From Actinomycetes bacterium (GTDB lineage: Bacteria > Actinomycetota > Acidimicrobiia > Spongiisociales > UBA5794), in contig JAMBLL010000109.1 of the NCBI GenBank assembly GCA_023336765.1, forward strand, positions 1 to 6,196: a stretch of 6,196 nt of DNA, in the 5' to 3' direction. The notes beneath the pieces are model-generated. The model worked only from the letters and a program-made list of their open reading frames with translations, was not told the origin of the DNA and ran no database searches. Below, one piece after another: positions 1 through 4,812 of this stretch. Position 1 is the first letter of the stretch. Each line of letters starts with the position of its first letter. A program made the position numbers and the translations under genes.

Positions 1-264
1 GCAGGTGACCTGCTCATCGAGTCTGCCGGCTCTGCAGGCCAAAGCGAGTTCTCCAATATCCCCAAACCGGACGAATTCCAGACGCTGCTTTACAAGACGA
101 GGGAGCAGCGAAGCATCGAACTCAGCGGCTCCACGGCTCCGACGGGCGAGTTCAAACCGCACGCTGCGGACTCCATCCAGAAGATCGCCGATCTACGCGA
201 CCAGGGCCTCATCACCGAAGAGGAATACGAGCAGAAGCGAAAGAAACTCCTCGACGAGATTTAG
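1..264 (+). CDS. C-terminal part of a PH-like / SHOCT domain protein (5' truncated)
   Basis: The gene enters from the left edge in frame 1 and ends at TAG 262-264; 87 residues are visible. Residues 1-37 (AGDLLIESAG, then NIPKPDEF and a TREQR end) resemble the last strand and C-terminal helix of the bacterial PH domain found in YdbT-like membrane-associated proteins. Residues 38-56 are a Ser/Thr/Pro/Gly-rich linker. Residues 57-87 (IADLRDQGLITEEEYEQKRK, then KLLDEI) are a textbook SHOCT domain, the short C-terminal helical hairpin with the signature LxxGxITxEEYxxKKxxLL, thought to mediate oligomerisation or protein contacts. The start and any membrane segments lie outside the window. The gene converges on the methyltransferase gene across the repeat-filled junction. 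SHOCT is clear; the PH assignment is less certain, and the cellular role is unknown. Confidence 0.85.
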   Translation, partial: AGDLLIESAGSAGQSEFSNIPKPDEFQTLLYKTREQRSIELSGSTAPTGEFKPHAADSIQKIADLRDQGLITEEEYEQKRKKLLDEI

Positions 265-268
265 GAAT

Positions 269-323
269 TCGTAAATCGTCTAGGAAATCGTAAATCGTAC
301 GATCGTAAGTCGTAAATCGTACT
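269..323 (+). repeat. Heptamer repeat block, TCGTAAR family (left block)
   Basis: Starting 5 bp after the stop codon of the upstream gene, the sequence can be read as successive units: TCGTAAA (269), TCGTCTA (276), a GGAAA interruption, TCGTAAA (288), TCGTACGA (295, one base longer), TCGTAAG (303), TCGTAAA (310), TCGTACT (317). The period is 7 with one 8-mer. The unit TCGTACGA creates the perfect 10-bp palindrome ATCGTACGAT at 294-303. I see no coding potential here. Confidence 0.85.
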
Positions 324-409
324 GAAGAAACGCCGCTCCGTCGTTGTGTCTCAGAAGTCGGGATGGACCCTCTCGTGCTCTGGCGATTTACGATCGTACG
401 ATTTACGAT
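287..409. repeat. Inverted repeat element: 26-bp arms around 71 bp
   Basis: Positions 287-312 and the reverse complement of 384-409 agree at 25 of 26 bases; the only difference is G309 against A. Each arm consists of TCGTAAR heptamers and contains the palindrome ATCGTACGAT. The 71-bp interval 313-383 includes the last left-block units (to about 323) and then unique sequence. It lies between two convergent genes, so either transcript could form a long stem here. It could act as a bidirectional terminator or RNA 3'-end protector, or be a small non-autonomous mobile element. The sequence shows the symmetry, not the role. Confidence 0.8.
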
Positions 410-410
410 C
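384..410 (-). repeat. Heptamer repeat block, TCGTAAR family (right, inverted block)
   Basis: Read on the minus strand this block is GA, TCGTAAA, TCGTACGA, TCGTAAA, TCG: the same heptamer family as 269-323 in opposite orientation. It overlaps the 3' end of the methyltransferase gene on the minus strand, whose stop codon TAA (403-405) comes from a TCGTAAA unit. Confidence 0.85.
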
Positions 411-1641
411 TACGTTCTTCTTCCTCTTCTTCGTATGGCTTTCGGTCGAATCTTGCCACGATCTCGATGTGGTACGTTTGGGGGAACATGTCCACCGGTG
501 TTGCGTCGATGAATTCGTACCCGTAGGAGTCGAGCATGCGAGCATCTCGTGCGAGTGAAGCGGGATCGCATGCAACGTAGGCGATCCTGCGAGGCATCGC
601 AGCTGTGACCGCCTCGACGCCGCGTTGGCCAAGTCCCTTGCGAGGTGGGTCGACCACCGCCACGTCCCAGTATTCCTCGAGCTTGTCGATGTCCTTCGTG
701 AACGATCCGGCGATGATGTTGCGGTCGACACCCGCTGCGGCCAAGTTCGATCGGGCGTACTTCACCGCCCCCGGTGTTGACTCGATGCCGATAACGCGGG
801 CCGCATCGCGCCCGACGGTGGCGCCGAAGAGCCCAACACCGCAGTACCCGTCGAGGAGGGTCTCGTCATCCTCGACCTCGAGCACGTCGCGAACGAGACG
901 CACGAGTGTCTCGGCACCATCGGTGTTGTTCTGAAAGAAGCCGTCGACAGGCACCTCGAAAACGGCTCCGTCGACGATCTCTGTGAGGACCGGGTCGCCC
1001 ACAAGAGATTCCAACGACTTGCCCTTCCGCAGGATCACGGACGCTCCCCAGTCAGCGATCTGCTCTGGCGGTTCGCCCTCTATGACAGCTACACGCTTGT
1101 TCGTCCGTGTTCCGGCGCGAAGTGTGATCTTCTCGACTCCGGTGAGATCGCCGAGCTCAGCGAACGTGTCCTGGAGTTCATCGACCATGAGTAGACACGT
1201 ATCGAGCGGCACGAGGTCGTTGGATCGCGGTCTGAACAGGGCAGGCTTGCCGTCCGCGACGCGAAAGTCCATGCGATTTCGGTAGCCGAATGCGGGCCCG
1301 GCGACGACGGTCTCGTGCACGATCGGATCCACGATCTTTCCAAGGTGCTCGAGTTGACCGATGACCGTGGATCGCTTCCATTGCCGCTGTTCCTCGTCGC
1401 TTGCGAACTGCCACTGGCAACCGCCGCAGTCCTGTGCGTGCGGGCACGGGGGGACCCTTCGTTCAGGGGAAGGAGCGATCACTTCAACAAGTGCCGTCCT
1501 CGCCCATGATCCCTTGTCCTCGATCACGGTCGCCTCGACAACTTCGCCTGGCATCGCACCAGGTATAAAATATGCTTTGCCGTCGTGTCGGGCGACTGCT
1601 TCGCCGCCGTGGGCCATGTCGTGTGGGTGGAGTTCCATCAT
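403..1641 (-). CDS. TRAM-domain, Fe-S, SAM-dependent RNA uridine-C5 methyltransferase (RlmD/TrmA family)
   Basis: This 412-residue protein should transfer a methyl group from S-adenosylmethionine to C5 of a uridine in rRNA or tRNA. Residues 1-55 are a TRAM RNA-binding domain (MAHGGEAVARHDGK, PGAMPGE). An iron-sulfur cluster site is visible as C66-x5-C72-x2-C75 (CPHAQDCGGCQWQ), with C149 as the likely fourth ligand. The Rossmann methyltransferase half has FFQNN (235-239), the SAM loop DGYCGVG (264-270), DPPRKG (331-336), the catalytic cysteine C358 in YVACDPASLARD, and the general-base region HIE (391-393). Length and motif order are normal for RumA/RlmD-type enzymes, but the target uridine cannot be read from sequence, so no symbol is given. 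The ATG at 1639-1641 is followed directly by a second ATG. There is no good Shine-Dalgarno, but a TAGGTT box lies 6 nt upstream, suggesting a leaderless mRNA. The acidic tail (EEEEEERRS) ends at a TAA inside a heptamer repeat. Confidence 0.93.
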   Translation of the reverse strand: MMELHPHDMAHGGEAVARHDGKAYFIPGAMPGEVVEATVIEDKGSWARTALVEVIAPSPERRVPPCPHAQDCGGCQWQFASDEEQRQWKRSTVIGQLEHLGKIVDPIVHETVVAGPAFGYRNRMDFRVADGKPALFRPRSNDLVPLDTCLLMVDELQDTFAELGDLTGVEKITLRAGTRTNKRVAVIEGEPPEQIADWGASVILRKGKSLESLVGDPVLTEIVDGAVFEVPVDGFFQNNTDGAETLVRLVRDVLEVEDDETLLDGYCGVGLFGATVGRDAARVIGIESTPGAVKYARSNLAAAGVDRNIIAGSFTKDIDKLEEYWDVAVVDPPRKGLGQRGVEAVTAAMPRRIAYVACDPASLARDARMLDSYGYEFIDATPVDMFPQTYHIEIVARFDRKPYEEEEEERRS

Positions 1642-1646
1642 GGCGA

Positions 1647-1652
1647 TAACCT
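1647..1652 (+). promoter_or_regulatory. Putative forward -10 box (TAACCT) for the membrane-protein gene
   Basis: TAACCT matches TAnnnT on the plus strand and overlaps the minus-strand TAGGTT box by five bases (TAACCTA, 1647-1653). If used, it gives a leader of about 50 nt before the ATG at 1709, which has its own ribosome binding site. No -35 match is visible. This is an inference from one short motif. Confidence 0.25.
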
Positions 1653-1653
1653 A
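1648..1653 (-). promoter_or_regulatory. Putative -10 box of a leaderless promoter for the RNA methyltransferase gene
   Basis: On the minus strand TAGGTT matches the actinobacterial -10 pattern TAnnnT and is separated by exactly 6 nt (ATCGCC) from the ATG, so transcription would begin at the A of the start codon. No convincing -35 hexamer is seen. The same arrangement appears before ddl and the RAM-domain gene. Confidence 0.5.
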
Positions 1654-1708
1654 CCGCACTGGCGCGGGCTTTCGAGAGTCCGCCGCGCTCAATGTCTTGG
1701 AGAGTTAG

Positions 1709-2080
1709 ATGGATCTTGCGACCGTATTGGAGTTTCACCAGTCGTGGTTCTGGGTCGCCGTCATCTCAACGGGGGTTGTTGGTGTGTGGGGACTTGTGCT
1801 CGCCGTGATGAAGCGGGTGCCGGGCCGCACGTTCAAGGCAGCGCGGGCGCTTGCCATCGGTGCGATGCTCATCCAGGTCTCCGCTGGTGTGTATCTCTAC
1901 AGCAATGATCTGCGCCCGGGAAACTCATTTCATGTCTTCTATGGAGTGGTCATCGTGATCACACTCACACTGGCATATCTGTATCGCTCCACCATGGCGA
2001 GGAAGCCTGCGCTGACGTACGGTGTCCTGCTGTTGTTCGTCATGGGGCTCGGGTTCAGGGCATGGGCGAACGTCGGGTGA
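1709..2080 (+). CDS. Small four-helix integral membrane protein of unknown function
   Basis: I do not recognise a named family for this 123-residue protein. Four hydrophobic segments are visible at about residues 11-34, 44-64, 74-93 and 101-119, joined by short loops. The loop after helix 1 is basic (MKRVPGR), and the one after helix 3 is basic too (RSTMARK), which by the positive-inside rule puts both in the cytoplasm with both termini outside. Histidines at 10 and 75 (the latter in FHVFYG) lie near helix ends; haem or metal binding is possible but not shown. The C-terminus GFRAWANVG ends close to the last helix. The ATG at 1709 is preceded by GGAGAG (1699-1704), 4 nt away. The gene runs divergently from the methyltransferase gene and is followed after 42 bp by fabI in the same direction, so some co-transcription is possible. 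Confidence 0.8.
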   Translation: MDLATVLEFHQSWFWVAVISTGVVGVWGLVLAVMKRVPGRTFKAARALAIGAMLIQVSAGVYLYSNDLRPGNSFHVFYGVVIVITLTLAYLYRSTMARKPALTYGVLLLFVMGLGFRAWANVG

Positions 2081-2090
2081 CGCATCAGGC

Positions 2091-2096
2091 TAATCT
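2091..2096 (+). promoter_or_regulatory. Putative -10 box for fabI
   Basis: TAATCT in the 42-bp gap before fabI matches TAnnnT. Transcription starting about 7 nt downstream would leave a leader of roughly 20 nt that contains the AAAGG ribosome binding site (2111-2115). No clear -35 hexamer is seen, and read-through from the membrane-protein gene is an alternative. Confidence 0.35.
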
Positions 2097-2122
2097 CTCG
2101 AACCAACACGAAAGGTTCTTCG

Positions 2123-2908
2123 ATGCTGGCTGGTAAGCGGATCTTGATAACGGGAGTCCTCACGGACGACTCTATTGCATGGCATGTCGCTCGAGTCGCG
2201 CAGGAACAGGGAGCGGAGGTTGCCCTCACTGGCTTTGGCCGTGCCTTGCGGCTGACAGCCCGCTCGGCCAAGCGTCTCCCCAACGAGGCCGAAGTCTTCG
2301 AGCTCGATATCAATGAGCCGTCAGACATGGAGGCGCTCGTGGAGGCGCTCGACGCGAAGTGGGGCGGTCTCGACGGCGCGCTCCACGCGATCGCCTACGC
2401 ACCCGCTGACGCACTCGGGGGCAAGTTCCTCGAGACGTCGCCCGAGTCCGCGAGCACAGCTTTCCTGACGTCTGCGTTCTCATACAAGACGCTGACCAAT
2501 GGCCTGCGGCCGTTGTTCGCAAAGGCCGGTGGCGGCGCGGTTGTTGGCCTTGACTTCGACAACTCTCTTGCCTGGCCCGCGTACGACTGGATGGGAGTTT
2601 CGAAGTCCGCGCTCCAATCTGTCAACCGGTACCTGGCACGGTATCTCGGCAAGGAGGCGATCCGCGCGAACCTCGTATCTGCGGGCCCGCTCGGGACCGT
2701 CGCTGCGAAGTCGATTCCCGGGTTCGAACAGTTCGAGATGCTGTGGGAGATCCGTGCACCGTTGGGCTGGGAGCCTCGAAACCCCGACCCTGTTGCCAGG
2801 ATGGCATGCGTGCTGATGTCCGATTTCTCGACGGCAACGACGGGCGAGATCGTCCATGTCGATGGCGGTTTCCACGCAGTAGCCGCGGGAGAGACTGAGG
2901 GCTACTGA
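2123..2908 (+). CDS. fabI: NADH-dependent enoyl-[acyl-carrier-protein] reductase (FabI/InhA family)
   Basis: This cytoplasmic enzyme reduces the trans-2-enoyl-ACP double bond, the last step of each fatty acid elongation cycle. The 261-residue protein is a complete short-chain dehydrogenase fold: the nucleotide loop is G11-VLTDDS-IAW with S17-I-A19, as in FabI and InhA. D62-I-N (residues 62-64) is the adenine-contact region, HAIAYAP (88-94) the cofactor wall, and Y154-x6-K161 (YDWMGVSK) the catalytic pair. F145 sits where InhA has its F149, and the ending has VDGGFHA (246-252). The core reads much like mycobacterial InhA (RVAQEQGA, LTGF, DFDNSLAWPAYDWM, KSALQSVNR, RAPLGW). The substrate loop after T192 is about ten residues shorter than in InhA and resembles ordinary FabI, suggesting normal chain-length substrates. 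ATG 2123 has AAAGG (2111-2115) 7 nt upstream. The stop codon lies in a hairpin stem formed with downstream repeats. Confidence 0.95.
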   Translation: MLAGKRILITGVLTDDSIAWHVARVAQEQGAEVALTGFGRALRLTARSAKRLPNEAEVFELDINEPSDMEALVEALDAKWGGLDGALHAIAYAPADALGGKFLETSPESASTAFLTSAFSYKTLTNGLRPLFAKAGGGAVVGLDFDNSLAWPAYDWMGVSKSALQSVNRYLARYLGKEAIRANLVSAGPLGTVAAKSIPGFEQFEMLWEIRAPLGWEPRNPDPVARMACVLMSDFSTATTGEIVHVDGGFHAVAAGETEGY

Positions 2909-2923
2909 CGGAGCAGCCGTCAG
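2905..2923 (+). terminator. Hairpin over the fabI stop codon, possible terminator
   Basis: CTGACGG (2905-2911) and CCGTCAG (2917-2923) form a perfect 7-bp stem with the 5-nt loop AGCAG. The fabI TGA (2906-2908) is inside the left arm. A second CCGTCAG (2924-2930) could pair instead. There is no U-tract, so intrinsic termination is uncertain; the symmetric stem could serve fabI and, from the other side, the convergent hydrolase gene. Confidence 0.45.
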
Positions 2924-2948
2924 CCGTCAGTCTGGATTCTGGATTCTG
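2914..2948. repeat. Composite heptamer repeat: CAGCCGT x2 then TCTGGAT x2
   Basis: CAGCCGT occurs at 2914-2920 and 2921-2927, then a partial CAG (2928-2930), followed directly by TCTGGAT at 2931-2937 and 2938-2944 and a partial TCTG (2945-2948). Two different 7-bp words are placed side by side in the 50-bp gap between convergent genes. The CAGCCGT word recurs in the array at 6123. Confidence 0.85.
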
Positions 2949-2958
2949 AAACCGGTCC

Positions 2959-3738
2959 TCATCCGCCCTCTTTGAAGTGGGCCACGATGTACTGGGTCAG
3001 TTCTGTCCACGCCACCGATCCGAGAGACTTCTCGAGAACCATGAGGTGAGAGTACGTGCGGCCTTCAGGGTCCCGACCCTTGAACCCTCTGGGTGACCAC
3101 TTCTCGAGACCGTTGCGGTGGATCCAATCCAGAACGCCGGCATAGCCGACGAGTTCGTCGTCGGGGTCCAGATAGATAGCTGTTGGAATCTGACCGAGTT
3201 TCTCGGGGTGTCTGAGCGTATCCACCTTGTCGACCAGTTCGAGCATGGCCGCGTACTCCGAGAGCGGTGTCCCACGTCTGGCACGGATCGCTTTCGGTGC
3301 AGCGCTGGGGAGAGCGATATTGAATCTCCCGAGAGGTGTCAGTGCGCGTACGAGTGACGCACTTCGGGTCAAGGCGACCGGCGGTGCGAGCAGCACCATC
3401 CTGTCGAATGTGGGCGCAGTTTCTGTGTCGAGGAACGAAATCGTGGTGAGTGCGCCGAGCGAGTAGCTCAGAGCAAATCTCGGCAGATCCGGATAGCGAT
3501 CTTGAGCAGTGGCGTACGCGTTCGCGAGGATGGCGCGCCAAGCGCGCGTGATCTCACTCGGATCGGCTCGGCCATCGGGAGCGTCCTCATAGAGGGAGAC
3601 ACGCATGCAGTGGAACCCGCTGTCCACCAGCACGCCGATCAGGCTGTCCATGACCTCAGGTTTGTTGTTGAGTCCGTGGACGACGAGCACCAAACCGATG
3701 CCAGATTCGGTGTCAGTTTCGATCAGTGTTGCGGTCAT
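2959..3738 (-). CDS. Alpha/beta hydrolase (esterase/lysophospholipase-like)
   Basis: This 259-residue protein shows the alpha/beta hydrolase plan. HGLNN (21-25) follows strand 3 and is the likely oxyanion-hole segment. SYSLG (91-95) is the nucleophile elbow with S93 as probable nucleophile, the first glycine of GxSxG being Ser here. DPDDELV (191-197) is the likely acid region, and H231 in YSHLMV the likely catalytic histidine. A cap region of about residues 120-180 contains a basic stretch (KAIRARRG). No signal peptide is visible, so it is probably cytoplasmic. The substrate is unknown; family knowledge suggests an ester or lipid-like substrate. Its ATG (3736-3738) overlaps the TGA (3735-3737) of the upstream membrane-protein gene as ATGA, so translation is probably coupled and the two products may act together. 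It is convergent with fabI, and heptamer repeats fill the gap. Confidence 0.88.
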   Translation of the reverse strand: MTATLIETDTESGIGLVLVVHGLNNKPEVMDSLIGVLVDSGFHCMRVSLYEDAPDGRADPSEITRAWRAILANAYATAQDRYPDLPRFALSYSLGALTTISFLDTETAPTFDRMVLLAPPVALTRSASLVRALTPLGRFNIALPSAAPKAIRARRGTPLSEYAAMLELVDKVDTLRHPEKLGQIPTAIYLDPDDELVGYAGVLDWIHRNGLEKWSPRGFKGRDPEGRTYSHLMVLEKSLGSVAWTELTQYIVAHFKEGG

Positions 3739-4385
3739 TCACCCTCCGGCGATGTGGTGGGGTTCGAGGCGTCGTCGTCGGATTCCGAGCCTTTCCCTGC
3801 AGTTCGCTTGAGGATATCAGGCACAAGTCGCTCGGAGAAGCCAGCGAGGAACGACCATATCGCCAATCGAGCGAAATCCTGCCCGCTTGCCGGGTACGTC
3901 TCGAGCAGGAGCTTCTGGATATCTTCACTTGTCGGTGGTTTCGAGAACTCCGGTATCACGAACGTGGGGAACATCGCCCCTTCCAGGATCCCTGAGAGCA
4001 CGAAGATGTAGAACAACAGTGCGAATATCCCACCGAAGAACGGAGGGATGATGATATGTACCCAGGATGAATCGAGATGTGCAAGATCTTCATCCGAGAG
4101 TTTCTTGAGACGCTGCTGAATACTCACAAAGCCCCCGATGACCCCAAGGCCGAAGCAGAACCAGGAGACGGGAAAGCGACCGAAACCAAGGAGTGGCAGC
4201 AGGAATAAGGCGACTGTTGCCCCGAGTATCAAAAGGGTCACCCAAAGCAGTCGTACGGAGACATCCTTCATCATCGTTTGACGTGCGGACAGACGTTCCG
4301 CTTTCTCGCGTTGCTTCTTTTCCTTGTCTTCTTTCTTCGCCTGTTTATCCAGCTTCCGGGTTTCGATCTTCTGCTTCTTGCTCAC
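3735..4385 (-). CDS. Membrane protein of unknown function with charged N-terminal helix
   Basis: I do not recognise a named family for this 216-residue protein. Residues 1-36 are an extremely charged, Lys/Glu-rich helix likely to be cytoplasmic and possibly coiled-coil (KKEDKEKKQREKAER). Hydrophobic segments follow at about 44-66, 71-89 and 110-138. After a soluble stretch (150-170) comes a shorter amphipathic or hydrophobic one at about 171-186, ending in the distinctive GFSERLVPDIL (182-192). The tail (197-216) is acidic and Ser/Pro-rich. The GFSERxVPxxL motif reads as a conserved functional site, though I cannot name the family with confidence. The start is GTG (4383-4385), supported by a perfect AGGAGG 9 nt upstream. 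It is the first gene of a two-gene operon whose second member is the overlapping alpha/beta hydrolase, so a membrane-linked hydrolase function is plausible but inferred. Confidence 0.85.
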   Translation of the reverse strand: MSKKQKIETRKLDKQAKKEDKEKKQREKAERLSARQTMMKDVSVRLLWVTLLILGATVALFLLPLLGFGRFPVSWFCFGLGVIGGFVSIQQRLKKLSDEDLAHLDSSWVHIIIPPFFGGIFALLFYIFVLSGILEGAMFPTFVIPEFSKPPTSEDIQKLLLETYPASGQDFARLAIWSFLAGFSERLVPDILKRTAGKGSESDDDASNPTTSPEGE

Positions 4386-4394
4386 CGAAGGCTT

Positions 4395-4400
4395 CCTCCT
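4395..4400 (-). promoter_or_regulatory. Strong Shine-Dalgarno AGGAGG deciding a GTG start
   Basis: On the minus strand AGGAGG stands 9 nt before GTG 4383-4385. It is the best ribosome binding site in the window and fixes the start of the membrane-protein gene at this non-ATG codon. It contrasts with the genes here that have no visible ribosome binding site. Confidence 0.85.
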
Positions 4401-4431
4401 CGTCGGTCATGCGTCGTGCGTCCCGATCGCA

Positions 4432-4437
4432 ACAATA
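4432..4437 (-). promoter_or_regulatory. Putative -10 box for the membrane-protein/hydrolase operon
   Basis: On the minus strand TATTGT fits TAnnnT. A start about 7 nt downstream would leave a leader of roughly 40 nt containing AGGAGG. No good -35 match lies 16-18 bp upstream, so this is only a candidate. Confidence 0.3.
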
Positions 4438-4519
4438 GCAATGGCTCCCGAACGGTTCCAGCTAGTGCCAGAGACTCCAATTACCGGCACTTCGGATTTG
4501 AGTGGGGTGCGGGTTCGGA

Positions 4520-4554
4520 ACGTACGACGAAGTACGTACGACGTAGTACGACTC
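4520..4554 (+). repeat. Heptamer repeat block, ACGTACG/ACGWAGT family (left block)
   Basis: Five consecutive heptamers: ACGTACG (4520), ACGAAGT (4527), ACGTACG (4534), ACGTAGT (4541), ACGACTC (4548). The pattern is also a 14-bp unit repeated twice with one base change. It shares the CGTAC core with the TCGTAAR blocks near 300 but is a distinct word set. Confidence 0.85.
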
Positions 4555-4690
4555 AGAGGTTGGGTGGTGTGTGTATCGGTGCAGGGCGATCGTCAGGTCC
4601 CGGTGTTAAACATGGTGCTCGTCTCCACCATTGTTCGGAGCCGGATTGTGAGGTAGGCGGGTTTGCAGGATGCCTCTTTCTTGGTTCAGA

Positions 4691-4718
4691 GTCGTTGTAC
4701 GTCATACGTAGGTCGTAC
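4691..4718 (-). repeat. Heptamer repeat block, ACGTACG family (right, inverted block)
   Basis: The reverse complement of 4691-4710 matches 4533-4552 at 17 of 20 bases. GTCGTAC (4712-4718) is the complement of GTACGAC (4522-4528), so the match continues after a 3-nt offset. The two blocks are therefore imperfect inverted copies, with 138 bp (4553-4690) between the matched 20-bp arms. Confidence 0.75.
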
Positions 4719-4784
4719 TACTGGCTGATGTCTCCCCGATCCTGACCGGACCCGCGCATTTCCGAAGAACCCAATTACCCGTCC

Positions 4785-4801
4785 AACGGCACTTCACCGT
4801 T
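4785..4801. promoter_or_regulatory. Inverted repeat AACGG-N7-CCGTT just upstream of the ddl -10 box
   Basis: AACGG (4785-4789) and CCGTT (4797-4801) are perfect 5-bp inverted arms 7 nt apart. They lie where a -35 element or operator would be for the putative -10 at 4801-4806. A repressor or activator site is possible, but a 5-bp symmetry can occur by chance. Confidence 0.25.
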
Positions 4802-4806
4802 ACGCT
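4801..4806 (+). promoter_or_regulatory. Putative -10 box of a leaderless promoter for ddl
   Basis: TACGCT fits TAnnnT and is followed by exactly 6 nt (CGCGCC) and then the ATG of ddl. No Shine-Dalgarno is present before the gene, so a transcript starting at the A of ATG is the simplest reading. No -35 consensus is seen. Confidence 0.5.
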
Positions 4807-4812
4807 CGCGCC

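Larger units (their letters stand above)
4386..4812. other. 427-bp divergent intergenic region with an inverted pair of heptamer blocks
   Basis: No convincing gene is seen in this stretch. Reading frames that cross it start inside the antisense of neighbouring genes, lack ribosome binding sites and have arginine/serine-rich shadow composition. I found no tRNA-like T-arm or clover-leaf. It holds the leader of the leftward operon (4386-4440), two inverted heptamer blocks (4520-4554 and 4691-4718) and the ddl promoter region (4785-4812). Between the blocks is unique sequence with a small hairpin, ATGGTG (4612-4617) with CACCAT (4626-4631). A small RNA cannot be excluded. Confidence 0.6.

Noticed and set aside
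269..410. Repeat blocks considered as a CRISPR or an insertion sequence
   Set aside because: There are no regular 25-40 bp repeats with spacers and no transposase. At 123 bp it could only be a non-autonomous element, which remains a hypothesis in the findings.
1562..1573. AT-rich GTATAAAATATG stretch as a promoter
   Set aside because: It lies inside the coding sequence of the methyltransferase TRAM domain (AYFIPG codons) and no gene starts suitably downstream; its AT-richness is explained by the residues encoded.
2386..2406. Alanine at the InhA Ser94-equivalent position read as acquired drug resistance
   Set aside because: This position varies naturally among FabI proteins, and the host does not look like a drug-exposed mycobacterium, so it is treated as natural variation.
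2480..2875. Minus-strand open frame of 131 codons inside fabI
   Set aside because: It is the antisense shadow of the conserved active-site half of fabI, with no recognisable domain or start signal.
3502..4011. Plus-strand open frame of 169 codons
   Set aside because: It lies antisense to the hydrolase and membrane-protein genes, which have clear motifs, start signals and overlap; it shows no domain.
4278..4745. Long plus-strand open frame of 155 codons reaching into the divergent region
   Set aside because: It begins antisense to the well-supported membrane-protein gene, has no ribosome binding site, reads through the heptamer block, and its translation looks like a random frame in high-GC DNA.
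4440..4812. Possible tRNA or riboswitch upstream of ddl
   Set aside because: No T-arm consensus, acceptor pairing or known riboswitch core could be found by eye; only short hairpins and heptamer blocks are present.
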